Shown here: positions 19,531-28,646 of the stretch, in pieces | How the letters are laid out: every line of letters starts with the position of its first letter | Numbering within the stretch: position 1 is the first letter of the stretch | NCBI RefSeq assembly: GCF_004798585.1 | Contig: NZ_PPXQ01000012.1 | Span: forward strand, 124,001 to 188,000 | Length of the DNA stretch: 64,000 bases | Direction of reading: 5' to 3' | Origin: Massilia sp. Mn16-1_5 | Lineage (GTDB): Bacteria > Pseudomonadota > Gammaproteobacteria > Burkholderiales > Burkholderiaceae_D | The notes under the pieces: generated by a model | Told to the model about the DNA's origin: nothing | Databases searched by the model: none | What the model saw: only the letters and a program-made list of their open reading frames with translations | Position numbers and translations under genes: made by a program

Positions 19531-20519
19531 ATACGATGAAATGGCTGCTGCGCCGCGAGTTCTGGGAGAACAAGGGCGGCTTCGTGTGGGCGCCGCTGAT
19601 CGCCGCGATCATCATGGTGGTGCTGGTCGGGGGCGTGGTCGGCTACGGCGTCGCCAGCGGCAAGATGGCGACCGAAAACGTCACCATCCGGGTCGAAGGC
19701 GAAACCGTGCACACGACCTCGGTCAACGTGGCGAAGTCCGTCACGCCCGAAATCCGCGAACGGATGGCGAGCGTCGCCGCGAATAACTACATCGCCGTCG
19801 GCGCGCCGATCTTCTTCGTGCTGCCGATCGTCGCCTTCTTCTACTGCCTGGCCGCCCTCTACGACGACCGGCGCGACCGCAGCATCCTGTTCTGGAAGTC
19901 GTTGCCGATCTCGGACGCCGATACCGTGCTCTCCAAACTGGTGACGGTGCTGGTGGTCGCGCCCCTGATCACGATCGGCGTGGCCACCGCCGCGGCGCTG
20001 GCGATCCTGCTCTTCGCCGGGATCGCGACCAGCTACCACGGCGTCAACCTGTTCGGCGCGGTGCTCACCAACGTCAACTTCTATCTGGCGCCCTTCTACC
20101 TGGTCGGCATGCTGCCGGTCTACATCCTGTGGGCGCTGCCGACCGCGGGCTGGCTGCTGCTGGTGTCGAGCTGGGCCAAGTCGAAGGTCTTCCTGTGGGC
20201 CGTGGGCGTGCCGCTGATGGCCGCCGTGCTGCTGAAATGGCTGGACTTCCTGCTCGGCATGGCCGGCGGCGTCACCATCAATGCCGACTGGATCATCAAC
20301 AACGTGCTGGAAGCCATCCTGCTCGGCCTGGTCCCCGGCACCTGGTTCATGGGCGCCAGCGACCTGCCGGCGCCGACCAACAGCGGCGTCCCTCTGCTGC
20401 CGATGCTGAGCTACTCGTGGTCGACCCTGGCCAAGCCGGCTCTCTGGGGCGGCGTGGTGGCGGGTGTGGCGATGATCCTGGCTGCGATCCGCCTGCGTCG
20501 CTGGCGCGACGAGGGTTAA
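19527..20519 (+). CDS. ABC-2 type transporter permease
   Basis: A 330-residue integral membrane protein with about six hydrophobic spans: one near the N-terminus (PLIAAIIMVVLVGGVVGYG), a periplasmic loop of about 60 residues, and the rest between 90 and 320. FYCLAALYDDRRDRSILFWKSLP is the cytoplasmic coupling segment typical of ABC-2 permeases. It pairs with the upstream ATPase. The following gene starts inside its TAA stop, which continues the coupled operon. Confidence 0.9.
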   Translation: MNTMKWLLRREFWENKGGFVWAPLIAAIIMVVLVGGVVGYGVASGKMATENVTIRVEGETVHTTSVNVAKSVTPEIRERMASVAANNYIAVGAPIFFVLPIVAFFYCLAALYDDRRDRSILFWKSLPISDADTVLSKLVTVLVVAPLITIGVATAAALAILLFAGIATSYHGVNLFGAVLTNVNFYLAPFYLVGMLPVYILWALPTAGWLLLVSSWAKSKVFLWAVGVPLMAAVLLKWLDFLLGMAGGVTINADWIINNVLEAILLGLVPGTWFMGASDLPAPTNSGVPLLPMLSYSWSTLAKPALWGGVVAGVAMILAAIRLRRWRDEG

Positions 20520-21331
20520 TGATGAAGCGCACATTGATCGGATGTGCGCTCGCTTCCCTGCTCCTCGGCGGCCCGGCCGCCGCGGCGCCGGAAGTAGATG
20601 AGCCGACAACGGTGCATGTGAATGCGATCCGTAAGCCGGAACTGCGCAAGTACAAGTCGATCGTGGCGGGCCTGGATGCTTTCGACGAATACCATGCGCT
20701 GGCGCCAAAGGTCCCTGCCCTGCAGTTCCGTATCCGGCACCGCACCGGCATCACTGTGCCGGACCCGAAGGATGCGCTGGGCGTACGGCTCGAAGGCGAC
20801 GGCGGGTTCGTCCTGCCGATCGCGCTCGACAGCGCCAGGCTGTTCACGGTGCCGCGCAGCGAGGCGGCCCTCGACGCCAACAGCGAACTGGTGCTGAACC
20901 AGACGCGGCGTTACTACCGGATGGTGCCCTACATCCGCACGCCCGGCTTGCCGGACAATGTGCGGCGCCTGGGCGACCTGCGGCTCGAGTGCAAGGTCCT
21001 GATCGGCATCGGCAAGGCGGAGATTCCGATGCTGGCCAAGCTGGCCATCACGGGCGTGCTACGTACGAGCGACTGGTGCGGGTTCTTCGACCGCAAGGAC
21101 TATACCTTCAGCTTCACGACCGACGAGCAGGTCGTCGCGGCCGTGCTGCGCGAAGGCGAACGCAGCGAAGAGCTGAAAACGGAGGACCACAGCTTCAGCG
21201 TGGCCCTGTTCGAACCGGGCTGGAGCGATAATGCCCTGATCGAGCTCAGCTTTGAAGAGCCGAGAGTCAAGCCGGTGACGACTGCGGCCCTTACTGGAAC
21301 TGCTGCCGAAACGCCTCGAACTGCGCCTTGA
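20519..21331 (+). CDS. Exported protein of the GntR-ABC operon, function unknown
   Basis: A 270-residue protein with a Sec signal peptide (RTLIGCALASLLLGGPAAAA). The mature part is probably beta-rich and shows no family I recognise. It begins at ATG 20519, overlapping the permease stop by one base (a second ATG at 20522 is equally possible), so it belongs to the ABC operon and may be an extracytoplasmic partner of the exporter. Its 3' end overlaps yceH on the other strand by 41 bp. Confidence 0.75.
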   Translation: MMKRTLIGCALASLLLGGPAAAAPEVDEPTTVHVNAIRKPELRKYKSIVAGLDAFDEYHALAPKVPALQFRIRHRTGITVPDPKDALGVRLEGDGGFVLPIALDSARLFTVPRSEAALDANSELVLNQTRRYYRMVPYIRTPGLPDNVRRLGDLRLECKVLIGIGKAEIPMLAKLAITGVLRTSDWCGFFDRKDYTFSFTTDEQVVAAVLREGERSEELKTEDHSFSVALFEPGWSDNALIELSFEEPRVKPVTTAALTGTAAETPRTAP

Positions 21332-21974
21332 GGTTCTCGAGTTCGCCGCGCAATGCGGCGACTTCTTCTTCCAGCTGGCCGATGCGGGACGATGGCGCGG
21401 CCGGAGCGGAGACGGCGCCGAAGGCCGAATCCTCGCGGGCGGTGGAGATCTCGCCGCCCAGCAGCTGGCCGTAGCGCGATTCCTTGGTGCCGGGCGCGCG
21501 TTCCAGCTTCGCTACCAGCGGCGGATATTTATCGATCAGGAACTGCAGCGTCGCTTCGACATCCGCCACCGTCTTGAACTCGTGCAGGCGGCCGGTGCGG
21601 GTACGGATCTCGCCGGCGGTCTGCAGGCCGCGCAGCATCAGCACGGTCAGTACGGCGACCTTGTCCTGCTCGAGCGTCCACTTGATGCGCATGCGGTGCT
21701 CGTACTTGGTGACGCGGGCACCGGCGGCGCTCACGCCGCTGACCAGGCGCCGCTCGATCAGGCGCTGCAGCGTGTCCTGCACCGTCTCTTCCGACAGCTG
21801 CATTACCGGATCGCGGCTCGACAGCTGGTTGCAGCCGTTGACGAGCGCGTTCAGCGACATCGGATAATTGTCGGGCGTGAGCGCTTCTTTTTCGGCCAGC
21901 ACCGCGAGCACGCGGATCTCGAAGGGGTCGAGCACGGGCGTACTGCCCTCGCCGGCAATCGTTTCTTCAGTCAT
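21291..21974 (-). CDS. yceH: YceH-type DUF480 protein
   Basis: A 227-residue conserved protein of the DUF480 family, with two winged-helix-like domains (LDPFEIRVLAVLAEKEALT, then SLNALVNGCNQLSSRDPVM) and a C-terminal coiled coil (RIGQLEEEVAALRGELENL). The molecular role is not settled; the fold suggests DNA binding. It starts at ATG 21974, 8 bp after the cysE stop, so it is co-transcribed with cysE. The 3' end overlaps the convergent ABC-operon gene by 41 bp. Confidence 0.9.
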   Translation of the reverse strand: MTEETIAGEGSTPVLDPFEIRVLAVLAEKEALTPDNYPMSLNALVNGCNQLSSRDPVMQLSEETVQDTLQRLIERRLVSGVSAAGARVTKYEHRMRIKWTLEQDKVAVLTVLMLRGLQTAGEIRTRTGRLHEFKTVADVEATLQFLIDKYPPLVAKLERAPGTKESRYGQLLGGEISTAREDSAFGAVSAPAAPSSRIGQLEEEVAALRGELENLKAQFEAFRQQFQ

Positions 21975-21982
21975 GAGATTCC

Positions 21983-22720
21983 TTAATCGACCAGCCGGTT
22001 CAGTTCGGCCGAATCGAGTTTATCACCCTCGCAGATGTTCGGACAGGCGATCCCGGCCGCCTTGATGGTGGCCGTCAGCTTTTCCAGCTGCTCGTCCTGG
22101 CGCGCGACGTGGTCGATCAGGCCGCGCAGGGCCTTCGACAGCGGGTCGTCGCCGTTGGGCGTGACGCCGTAGGCCGCGAACATGCGCGCGCTCCTCGACT
22201 GGTCTTCCTTGCGGATGATATGGGCCGGGTTGCCGACCGCCGTGGCGCCGGCCGGCACCGGCTTCACGACCACGGCGTTCGAGCCGACCTTGGCGAATTC
22301 GCCGACCGTGAACGCGCCCAGTACCTGGGCGCCGGCGCCGACGATCACGCCGCGTTCGAGCGTCGGGTGGCGCTTGGTGCCGGCCACCAGCGTGGTGCCG
22401 CCCAGGGTCACGCCCTGGTAGATGGTGCAGTCGTCGCCGACGACGGCGGTCTCGCCGATCACCACGCCGAAACCGTGGTCGATGAAGACGCGGCGGCCGA
22501 TGGTCGCGCCGGGGTGGATTTCGATGCCGGTGATGACGCGCGCGAGGTAGGAAATGAAGCGGCCGAGCCACTTCAGGTTCAGCTTCCAGCAGGCATGCGC
22601 CCATTTGTGCATGACGATGGCGTGCAGGCCGGGGTAACACGTGAGCACTTCCCAGCCGTTACGGGCGGCCGGGTCGCGTTCGATGATGCTGTTGATATCT
22701 TCGCGCAACGAGGAAAACAT
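21983..22720 (-). CDS. cysE: Serine O-acetyltransferase
   Basis: CysE acetylates serine to O-acetylserine, the first step of cysteine synthesis. The 245-residue protein has an N-terminal helical part and a left-handed beta-helix of hexapeptide repeats (IHPGATIGRRVFIDHGFGVV, GDDCTIYQGVTLGG), then GNPAHII. It is of the shorter EpsC-like type and has a C-terminal tail with Cys residues near the end. The start is ATG 22720. It is followed by yceH. Confidence 0.95.
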   Translation of the reverse strand: MFSSLREDINSIIERDPAARNGWEVLTCYPGLHAIVMHKWAHACWKLNLKWLGRFISYLARVITGIEIHPGATIGRRVFIDHGFGVVIGETAVVGDDCTIYQGVTLGGTTLVAGTKRHPTLERGVIVGAGAQVLGAFTVGEFAKVGSNAVVVKPVPAGATAVGNPAHIIRKEDQSRSARMFAAYGVTPNGDDPLSKALRGLIDHVARQDEQLEKLTATIKAAGIACPNICEGDKLDSAELNRLVD

Positions 22721-22854
22721 AATAAATACAGAAGGAAAATCAGCGGCAATGGTAGCTCATACCGTTGCGGATTGCTTGGCAGGGGGTCAATTTGGGGGGG
22801 TGGCGGCAGGCAGGGCGTTGGCTCTGCCAAAGGGATGCCACCGTCCGCGCGGGC

Positions 22855-22911
22855 ATGCCCGCCCTACGTTACGCCTCGACCACAGGCAGTAGCGCACCGT
22901 AGGGCGGGCAT
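22855..22911. repeat. REP-like inverted repeat
   Basis: ATGCCCGCCCTACG (22855-22868) and CGTAGGGCGGGCAT (22898-22911) are perfect 14-bp arms around a 29-bp loop in the gap between cysE and rlmB. Its look, a GC-rich palindromic unit outside genes, suggests a REP-type repeat that may recur in the genome, but the window shows only one copy. Confidence 0.6.
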
Positions 22912-22920
22912 AGAGAAACC

Positions 22921-22947
22921 GTGATCAAGACCACTGGTCTTGATCAC
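22921..22947. repeat. 27-bp perfect palindrome
   Basis: GTGATCAAGACCA and its exact reverse complement flank a single central C. It lies 9 bp from the 22855-22911 inverted repeat, downstream of rlmB, which is read leftward. There is no T-run, so it is a poor terminator by rule. It could be a protein-binding site or part of a composite repeat. Confidence 0.7.
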
Positions 22948-23006
22948 CCCGCGCGTCAAACAGTGTTTGAAACCAGGCTAAGGATTTAGCACTGGTAGCA
23001 CAAGCA

Positions 23007-23741
23007 TCACGCCCCGCGCTGGCGGCGGGCTTCGTACAGGCAGACGCCCGAGGCGACCGAGACGTTCAGGCTTTCGACCGAGCCGAACATGGGGATGGAA
23101 ACGAGCAGGTCGCAGGTTTCGCGGGTCAGGCGGCGCATGCCCTCGCCTTCGGAACCCATCACCAGCGCGACCGGACCGGTGAAGTCGGCTTCGTACAGGC
23201 CCTTGTCGGCGTCGTCGGAGGTGCCGATCAGCCAGATGCCGCGCTCCTTGAGTTCGCGCATGGTGCGCGCCAAGTTCGTCACGGTGATGTAGGGGACGGT
23301 CTCGGCGGCGCCGCTGGCGACCTTGGCCGCGGTGGCGTTCAGGCCGACCGCGCGGTCCTTCGGCACGATGACCGCGTGCGCGCCGACGCCGTCGGCCACG
23401 CGCAGGCAGGCGCCCAGGTTGTGCGGGTCGGTGATGCCGTCGAGGATGAGCAGCAGCGGCGGGCCGTCGATGGCATCGAGCAGCTCGTCCAGGTTGCGCG
23501 CCAGCGCCAGCTGGCTGGCGAAGGCGATCACGCCCTGGTGGCGGCGGGTGCCGACGATCTTGTCGAGGCGCGCGGCGTCGACCGGCATGACGCGCACGCC
23601 GGCTTCTTTCGCGCTGGCGATCAGGGCCTTCATGCGGGCGTCGTTGCGCTCGGCATCGACAAAGATCTCTTCCACCGATTGGGCCTCGTGGCGCAGGCGC
23701 GAGGTCACCGCGTGGAAGCCGAAAATCATTTTATTCTTCAT
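23007..23741 (-). CDS. rlmB: 23S rRNA (guanosine-2'-O-)-methyltransferase RlmB
   Basis: RlmB methylates G2251 of 23S rRNA. The 244-residue SpoU-class enzyme has an N-terminal substrate-binding domain ([20 protein letters not shown]) and a knotted catalytic domain with [31 protein letters not shown] and [16 protein letters not shown]. It overlaps the rnr stop by 4 bp (ATGA) and is translated from the same message, a standard pairing. Confidence 0.96.
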   Translation of the reverse strand: MKNKMIFGFHAVTSRLRHEAQSVEEIFVDAERNDARMKALIASAKEAGVRVMPVDAARLDKIVGTRRHQGVIAFASQLALARNLDELLDAIDGPPLLLILDGITDPHNLGACLRVADGVGAHAVIVPKDRAVGLNATAAKVASGAAETVPYITVTNLARTMRELKERGIWLIGTSDDADKGLYEADFTGPVALVMGSEGEGMRRLTRETCDLLVSIPMFGSVESLNVSVASGVCLYEARRQRGA

Positions 23742-26638
23742 GCGTTACTTTTCTTCTTGCTGCTCGTTTTGGATGGGGTTGCCGCCTTGGCGGCGGACTT
23801 GGTGGCGGCGCTCTTTTTGGCGACGCTCTTTTTTGCCGCAGGGGCTGGCGCGGCGGCTTCGACAACCGGGGCTGCCTCGGCCTTGACGGCACGGGTGCGG
23901 CGCGGCTTGGCCGGCGCTTCGGCTGCGCCTTCCGGCGCCGGGGCCGGTGCCGCGACTGCAGGCTCGGCGGCCTTGGCTTTGCGTGCCCGCTTTGGTGCGG
24001 CCGGGGCCTCGACTACCGGCTCGGCAATCTCAACCGGCGCGGCCTTGGCCTTGCGTGCGCGCTTGGCAGGGGCAGGTGCTTCGGTCTCGACCGGCGCAGG
24101 CTGCGCGACGGCTGCCGGCAGGTCTTCGGCCTTGGCCTTGCGCGAACGGCGCGCAGGCTTGGCCTCGGCCACCTCGACCGGCTCGGCGACCGGTTCGATC
24201 ACCGGCTCAGGCGTCATCTCCGCCAGCTGTTGCGCAGCCAGCTCGCGTGCCGCAGCACGCTCCTTGCGTCCGCGGCGCGAACGCTTGTTGCGGCCGCCCT
24301 TGCCTTCTTCGCGCGCTGCGGGTGCGGCAGCCGGCTGGGTGTTGGCAAGGATGCGATCGAGCTTGCTGCCTTCGCGTTCTGCCTGAGGCTGCGCCGGCGT
24401 TGCCGCCACGCTGCCCTCGGGCGCCAGCACCAGGTCGATCTTGCGTGCTTCCAGGTCGACCTTGGCCACCTGTACCGTCACGCGGTCGGTCAGGCCGAAG
24501 GTTTTACCGGTACGTTCGCCGCGCAGCAGGTGTCGCGCTTCGTCGTACTGGAAGTAGTCTTCGCCCAGGCCCGTCACGTGGACCAGGCCTTCGACGTAGA
24601 GCTCATCCAACTGCACGAAGATGCCGAAAGTCGTCACGCCGGCGACGATGCCGGTGAAGGACTCGCCGAGTTTATCCTGCATGAAGTAGCACTTCAGCCA
24701 GTTCTCGACGTCGCGCGAAGCTTCGTCGGCGCGGCGCTCGTTGGCCGAGCAGTGCACGCCCAGCGCGTCCCAGATCGTCAGGTCCTTCTCGTCCTTGGCC
24801 TTGCCCTCGGCCTTGTCCTTGGCCATCTGCTTGCGCGTGGCGTTCGACACGGTCGTGTTCAGCTTGGTGAGGTCGATGCCCTTCGGCTCGTACTTTTTAC
24901 CAGCCAGCACCGCCTTGATGGCGCGGTGGGTCAGCAGGTCAGGGTAGCGGCGAATCGGGCTGGTGAAGTGGGCATAGGCCTCGTAGGCCAGGCCGAAGTG
25001 GCCGACGTTGTCCGGGCTGTAGACGGCTTGCTGCATCGAACGCAGCAGCATGGTCTGCAGCAGGGCCGCGTCCGGACGCTCCTTGATCTCGCGCATCAGG
25101 GCGGCGTAGTCGCCGGCGGTCGGCTTGGTGCCGCCGCCCAGGTTCAGGCCCGTCATGCGGAGGAAGGTACGCAGCTGGTTCAGCTTTTCCTCGGTCGGCG
25201 TGGCGTGGATGCGGAAAGTACCCGGATGCTTGTGGCGGATCAGCAGGTCGGCGGCGCAGACGTTGGCGGCCAGCATGCATTCCTCGATTAGGCGGTGCGC
25301 ATCGTTGCGGGTGCGCGGGATGATCTTTTCGATCTTGCCCATCGCATTGCAGACAATATAGGTCTCCGTCGTCTCGAAATCGATCGCGCCACGGATCTGG
25401 CGTGCACCCAGCAAAGCCTGGAACACGCCGTTCAGGTTCAGCAGGTGCGGCACGATGGCCGGACGGCGGTTCGCCTCCTCGCCGCGCGGATCGTCGAGGA
25501 TCTCGGCGACCTGGTTATAGGTCAGGCGCGCGGCCGAGTGGATGACGGCCGGATAGAACTGGTAGGCCGTCACTTCGCCCGCGGCGCTGACGACCATGTC
25601 GCACACCAGGCTGAGGCGGTCGACGGCCGGGTTCAGCGAACACAGGCCGTTCGACAGTTTCTCCGGCAGCATCGGAATGACACGGCGCGGGAAGTAGACC
25701 GAGGTGCTGCGCTCGATGGCGTCGCCGTCCAAGCCATCGTTCGGCTTGACGTAGTGGCTGACGTCGGCGATCGCGACCAGCAGGCGGTAGCCGGTCTCGC
25801 GGCCCATCTTGATCGGTTCGCAATAGACGGCGTCGTCGAAGTCGCGCGCGTCTTCGCCGTCGATGGTGACCAGGGGCACGTCGCGCAGGTCGACACGGTC
25901 GACGAGGTCGCTGTCGACCACTTCGTTCGGCAGGCGGTTGGCCTGTTTCAGCGCGTTCGGCGAGAACACGTGCGGCACGCCGAACTTGCGCACGGCGATT
26001 TCGATTTCCATGCCCGGGTCGTCCAGCTCGCCGAGTACTTCGACGATGCGGCCGGTCGGCTGCTGGAAGCGCGCCGGCTGTTCGATCAGCTCGACGCTGA
26101 CGACCTGGCCGGACTTGGCCTTGCCCGGCGAACCGGCGACCAGGATGTCCTGGTTCATGCGCTGGTCTTCCGGCGAGACGATCCAGACGCCGCCTTCGTT
26201 GAGCAGGCGGCCGATGACGTGGGTATTCGCGCGCTCGACGACTTCGACAATCGTGCCTTCCAGGCGGCCGCGGCGGTCGGTGCCGGTGACTTTCGCCAGC
26301 ACCTTGTCGCCATGCAGCACTTTCTGCATTTCCTTATCGTTGAGGAAGAGGTCGTTGCCCGGCTCGTCCGGGATGACGAAGCCGTAGCCGTCGCGGTGGG
26401 CGCTGATCCTGCCGGCGATGAAGCCGGACTGGTCGGCCAGCGACCAGGTGCCGTTACGGTCGCTGCGCAGTTGGCCGTCGCGTTCCATGGCATTCAGGCG
26501 GCGTCCGAGCACTTCGACCGCGGCGGGCTTGACGTTCAGGGCACGTGCGAGCGTGGTCGCATCGAGCGACGTCCCTGCGTTACGGAACACGCCGAGGATT
26601 TCCTCTCGGCTAGGAATAGTATGAGTAGGTTGCTTCAA
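23738..26638 (-). CDS. rnr: Ribonuclease R
   Basis: RNase R is a 3'-to-5' exoribonuclease that degrades structured RNA. The 966-residue protein has an N-terminal helix-turn-helix, cold-shock domains, the RNB catalytic domain with [13 protein letters not shown] and [19 protein letters not shown], and an S1 domain (about 660-750). From about 770 it ends in a long Lys/Arg/Ala/Pro-rich tail, probably for RNA or ribosome contact. The start appears to be TTG 26638: no upstream ATG lies before an in-frame stop, and the next ATG (codon 51) would cut into the first domain. Confidence 0.94.
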   Translation of the reverse strand: MKQPTHTIPSREEILGVFRNAGTSLDATTLARALNVKPAAVEVLGRRLNAMERDGQLRSDRNGTWSLADQSGFIAGRISAHRDGYGFVIPDEPGNDLFLNDKEMQKVLHGDKVLAKVTGTDRRGRLEGTIVEVVERANTHVIGRLLNEGGVWIVSPEDQRMNQDILVAGSPGKAKSGQVVSVELIEQPARFQQPTGRIVEVLGELDDPGMEIEIAVRKFGVPHVFSPNALKQANRLPNEVVDSDLVDRVDLRDVPLVTIDGEDARDFDDAVYCEPIKMGRETGYRLLVAIADVSHYVKPNDGLDGDAIERSTSVYFPRRVIPMLPEKLSNGLCSLNPAVDRLSLVCDMVVSAAGEVTAYQFYPAVIHSAARLTYNQVAEILDDPRGEEANRRPAIVPHLLNLNGVFQALLGARQIRGAIDFETTETYIVCNAMGKIEKIIPRTRNDAHRLIEECMLAANVCAADLLIRHKHPGTFRIHATPTEEKLNQLRTFLRMTGLNLGGGTKPTAGDYAALMREIKERPDAALLQTMLLRSMQQAVYSPDNVGHFGLAYEAYAHFTSPIRRYPDLLTHRAIKAVLAGKKYEPKGIDLTKLNTTVSNATRKQMAKDKAEGKAKDEKDLTIWDALGVHCSANERRADEASRDVENWLKCYFMQDKLGESFTGIVAGVTTFGIFVQLDELYVEGLVHVTGLGEDYFQYDEARHLLRGERTGKTFGLTDRVTVQVAKVDLEARKIDLVLAPEGSVAATPAQPQAEREGSKLDRILANTQPAAAPAAREEGKGGRNKRSRRGRKERAAARELAAQQLAEMTPEPVIEPVAEPVEVAEAKPARRSRKAKAEDLPAAVAQPAPVETEAPAPAKRARKAKAAPVEIAEPVVEAPAAPKRARKAKAAEPAVAAPAPAPEGAAEAPAKPRRTRAVKAEAAPVVEAAAPAPAAKKSVAKKSAATKSAAKAATPSKTSSKKKSNA

Positions 26639-26789
26639 ATCGGTTTTCTTGGATTCTTATTAATGATGTCCGGACCGGCCGGACCATGGTTGGATTGACA
26701 CCTTGTGCAGGCGTAGTGTAACGGAGGACCCTGTGATTCGCCTAACTAAGCGTGCGAGGCGTGCTTGGCATGACCATGCCAGCAGGTCT

Positions 26790-26817
26790 TTGACTTTTGC
26801 AAACCTTCCGCTATAAT
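26790..26817 (+). promoter_or_regulatory. Sigma-70 promoter of the tRNA-Leu cluster
   Basis: TTGACT (26790-26795), a 16-bp spacer and a consensus TATAAT (26812-26817). The first tRNA begins about 146 bp downstream. The rest of the 26639-26962 gap shows no coding region; it serves as the leader of the tRNA transcript. Confidence 0.75.
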
Positions 26818-26962
26818 CTCGGCTCTTTCGCAACGACAGCATTGTGAAGCGAAAGAAAAGCAGTGGCAGTAGAAGGATTTCGGCGCCGGAGCAGCGAAAG
26901 TTGATCTAGCGAAAAACAAGAAAGCCTGATATTGTATCAGCTTCGGTAGGTTGTAACACATT

Positions 26963-27047
26963 GCCCACGTGGCGGAATTGGTAGACGCGCATGGTTCAGG
27001 TCCATGTGCCGCGAGGTGTGGGGGTTCGAGTCCCTCCGTGGGCACCA
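26963..27047 (+). tRNA. tRNA-Leu (anticodon CAG), copy 1
   Basis: An 85-nt class II leucine tRNA with encoded CCA, acceptor stem GCCCACG/CGTGGGC, and anticodon loop TTCAGGT giving CAG, which reads CUG, the main leucine codon in GC-rich genomes. It is the first of three identical copies. Confidence 0.96.
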
Positions 27048-27108
27048 ACTACTGGATGTACTCCGCTGTATCTTGTCGTGCCGTTGTAAATGTAATGCTG
27101 TATTAAAT

Positions 27109-27193
27109 GCCCACGTGGCGGAATTGGTAGACGCGCATGGTTCAGGTCCATGTGCCGCGAGGTGTGGGGGTTCGAGTCCCTCCGTGGGCACCA
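27109..27193 (+). tRNA. tRNA-Leu (anticodon CAG), copy 2
   Basis: Identical in sequence to the first copy and 61 bp after it. The spacers after copies 1 and 2 are themselves related (both contain CTACTGG, GTACTCCGC and GTATCTTGT), which shows recent tandem duplication of tRNA plus spacer. Confidence 0.96.
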
Positions 27194-27258
27194 TCTACTG
27201 GCAGTACTCCGCAGTATCTTGTTGTACCCGTTGTTGTCGTACCTGGTTGTATCTGTAG

Positions 27259-27343
27259 GCCCACGTGGCGGAATTGGTAGACGCGCATGGTTCAGGTCCA
27301 TGTGCCGCGAGGTGTGGGGGTTCGAGTCCCTCCGTGGGCACCA
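27259..27343 (+). tRNA. tRNA-Leu (anticodon CAG), copy 3
   Basis: The third identical copy, 65 bp after the second. It is followed 29 bp later by a 16-bp-stem terminator, which should end the cluster's transcript. Confidence 0.96.
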
Positions 27344-27372
27344 AAAGCTTTTCTGGTTGAAGTCCGGCCGGC

Positions 27373-27414
27373 GCAAAACGCCGCAATCTTTGCAAAAGGA
27401 TTGCGGCGTTTTGC
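27373..27414. terminator. Bidirectional terminator between tRNA-Leu cluster and cueR
   Basis: Perfect 16-bp arms GCAAAACGCCGCAATC and GATTGCGGCGTTTTGC enclose a 10-bp loop. The arms themselves contain TTTT in each direction. It separates the rightward tRNA cluster from leftward cueR. Confidence 0.8.
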
Positions 27415-27429
27415 GTTGTGGCCTGCCCT

Positions 27430-27828
27430 TTATCCTGCGGCCAGGTCGTCGAGGATCGGGCAGTCGGCGCGCTCGTCGCCGTGGCAGGATGCGGCCAGCC
27501 TCGACAGCGTCCGCTTCATCGCCTCCATCTCCGCGATTTTCTTTTCCAGTTCATCGATATGGCTGCGCGCCAGCGCGCGCACGTCGGCGCTGGCACGCGC
27601 CTTGTCCTGCCACAGCGCCAGCAGGTCGCGGATCTGTTCCAGCGAAAAACCCAATGCCCGCGCCCGGTGGATGAATTGCAGCACCTGCACGTCGCGCTGC
27701 GCGTAGAGGCGATAGCCGGCCTCGGTGCGGCGCGCGGCGTCGATCAGGCCGATGGATTCGTAGTGGCGGATCATCTTGGCGGACACGCCGGAGGCTTTCG
27801 CGGCCTCGCCGATATTCAATGCATTCAT
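27430..27828 (-). CDS. cueR: Cu(I)-responsive MerR-family regulator CueR
   Basis: CueR senses cytoplasmic Cu(I) and activates copper-export genes by bending promoters with overlong spacers. The 132-residue protein starts MNALNIGEAAKASGVSAKMI with the MerR helix-turn-helix. A dimerisation helix (about 77-112) leads to the metal loop CHGDERADC (Cys115 and Cys123), which matches the two-cysteine CueR pattern. ATG 27828 is the family start; longer in-frame forms add an unrelated leader and would overrun the operator. A dyad in front of the gene shares an 18-bp core with the copA site at 1888-1905, so CueR should control both. No other copper gene lies beside it. Confidence 0.93.
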   Translation of the reverse strand: MNALNIGEAAKASGVSAKMIRHYESIGLIDAARRTEAGYRLYAQRDVQVLQFIHRARALGFSLEQIRDLLALWQDKARASADVRALARSHIDELEKKIAEMEAMKRTLSRLAASCHGDERADCPILDDLAAG

Positions 27829-27835
27829 GCCCGGC

Positions 27836-27866
27836 AGGATACACCTTCCCATCGTGGGAAGCTCAA
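27836..27866 (-). promoter_or_regulatory. CueR-type promoter and operator of cueR
   Basis: Read leftward: TTGAGC (27861-27866), a 19-bp spacer and TATCCT (27836-27841). The spacer carries CTTCCC-N5-GGGAAG, the CueR dyad. The -10 lies so close to ATG 27828 that transcription should begin at or next to the start codon, which suggests a leaderless mRNA. Confidence 0.75.
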
Positions 27867-27894
27867 GGCCCGCGCACGCCTGGCGCGACAGGCG

Positions 27895-27923
27895 TTGCGA
27901 AAAGCTCATCGTTGCTAAATAAT
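27895..27923 (+). promoter_or_regulatory. Probable sigma-70 promoter of the phasin gene
   Basis: TTGCGA (27895-27900), a 17-bp spacer and AATAAT (27918-27923), followed by a leader of about 55 bp to the phasin start. It is placed back to back with the cueR promoter. Confidence 0.5.
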
Positions 27924-27983
27924 AGACCGGGTTAGCCCGCAGGTCGCCGATCGTTGTATTCATAGAGAACCGAGGAGACATAG

Positions 27984-28565
27984 ATGTTCACGAGTCCGGA
28001 ACAATTCGCATCCGCTACCAAGACCCTGTTTGACCTGCAAATGCAGACCTTCGACATGCTTGCCAACAAGACCGTCAAGGGACTGGAACAGGTGATGAAC
28101 CTGAACATGGCCACCGCCCGCAGCACCATGGACAAGACGCTCGAAGCCAGCCGCGACCTGTCCCAGGCGCGCGACGCCCGCGCCGCCTTCGACGCCCTGT
28201 CGGCCCGCATGGCGCCGAACATGGGTGACAGCGCCGAGTACCGCGCCCAGTTGAAAGTCATCATCGACGACATGCAAAGCGAATTCCGCCGCGCCGCCGA
28301 CGTCCACGTGGCAGAGGCAAAAAGCACGCTGTCGGCGCTGATCTACGACGTGACGCAGAACGTCAAGCCCGGGTCGGAGAACGCCGTCGAAATCATCAAG
28401 GCCGCCATCGACAATGCCTTCAAGGGCTACGAGCAGGTCACCCAGGCCACGCGCGCAGCCGTCCAGAATGTCGAGGAGCAGATCGCCAAGGCGTCCTCGC
28501 TCGTCAATCCGGGGACCGACAAGCCGGCAACAAGCGAACAGGCTGGCGAGAAGCCGGCGCAGTAA
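27984..28565 (+). CDS. phaP: Phasin family protein
   Basis: Phasins coat polyhydroxyalkanoate granules and control their size. The 193-residue, nearly all-helical protein fits the family: MFTSPEQFASATKTLFDLQMQ at the start, many regularly spaced hydrophobic residues, and an Ala/Pro/Lys-rich tail. A strong GAGGAG ribosome site lies 6 bp before ATG 27984. No PHA synthase gene is in the window. The symbol is the usual family name; the paralogue number cannot be given. Confidence 0.88.
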   Translation: MFTSPEQFASATKTLFDLQMQTFDMLANKTVKGLEQVMNLNMATARSTMDKTLEASRDLSQARDARAAFDALSARMAPNMGDSAEYRAQLKVIIDDMQSEFRRAADVHVAEAKSTLSALIYDVTQNVKPGSENAVEIIKAAIDNAFKGYEQVTQATRAAVQNVEEQIAKASSLVNPGTDKPATSEQAGEKPAQ

Positions 28566-28576
28566 GCTTCACAAGG

Positions 28577-28643
28577 CAACAGGGCGGCAGTGCTGCCCTG
28601 TTGGGGCGGCAGTGCCGCCCTGTTGGGGCGGCGCGAGCCGCCC
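28577..28643. repeat. Three tandem GC-rich hairpins
   Basis: Three consecutive stem-loops follow the phasin stop: CAACAGGGCGGCA/TGCTGCCCTGTTG, GGGCGGCA/TGCCGCCC and GGGCGGC/GCCGCCC, each joined by TGTTGGGG-type spacers. The repeated TGTTGGGGCGGC unit marks a short tandem duplication. They probably act together as a transcript-end structure for the phasin mRNA. Confidence 0.65.
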
Positions 28644-28646
28644 TGG

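Noticed and set aside
26963-27343. Regularly spaced repeats resembling a CRISPR array
   Set aside because: The 85-bp repeats are tRNA-Leu genes with encoded CCA, and the spacers are related to each other, unlike CRISPR spacers.
28577-28643. Mobile-element ends
   Set aside because: The hairpins are short and tandem, with no transposase gene or target-site duplication nearby.
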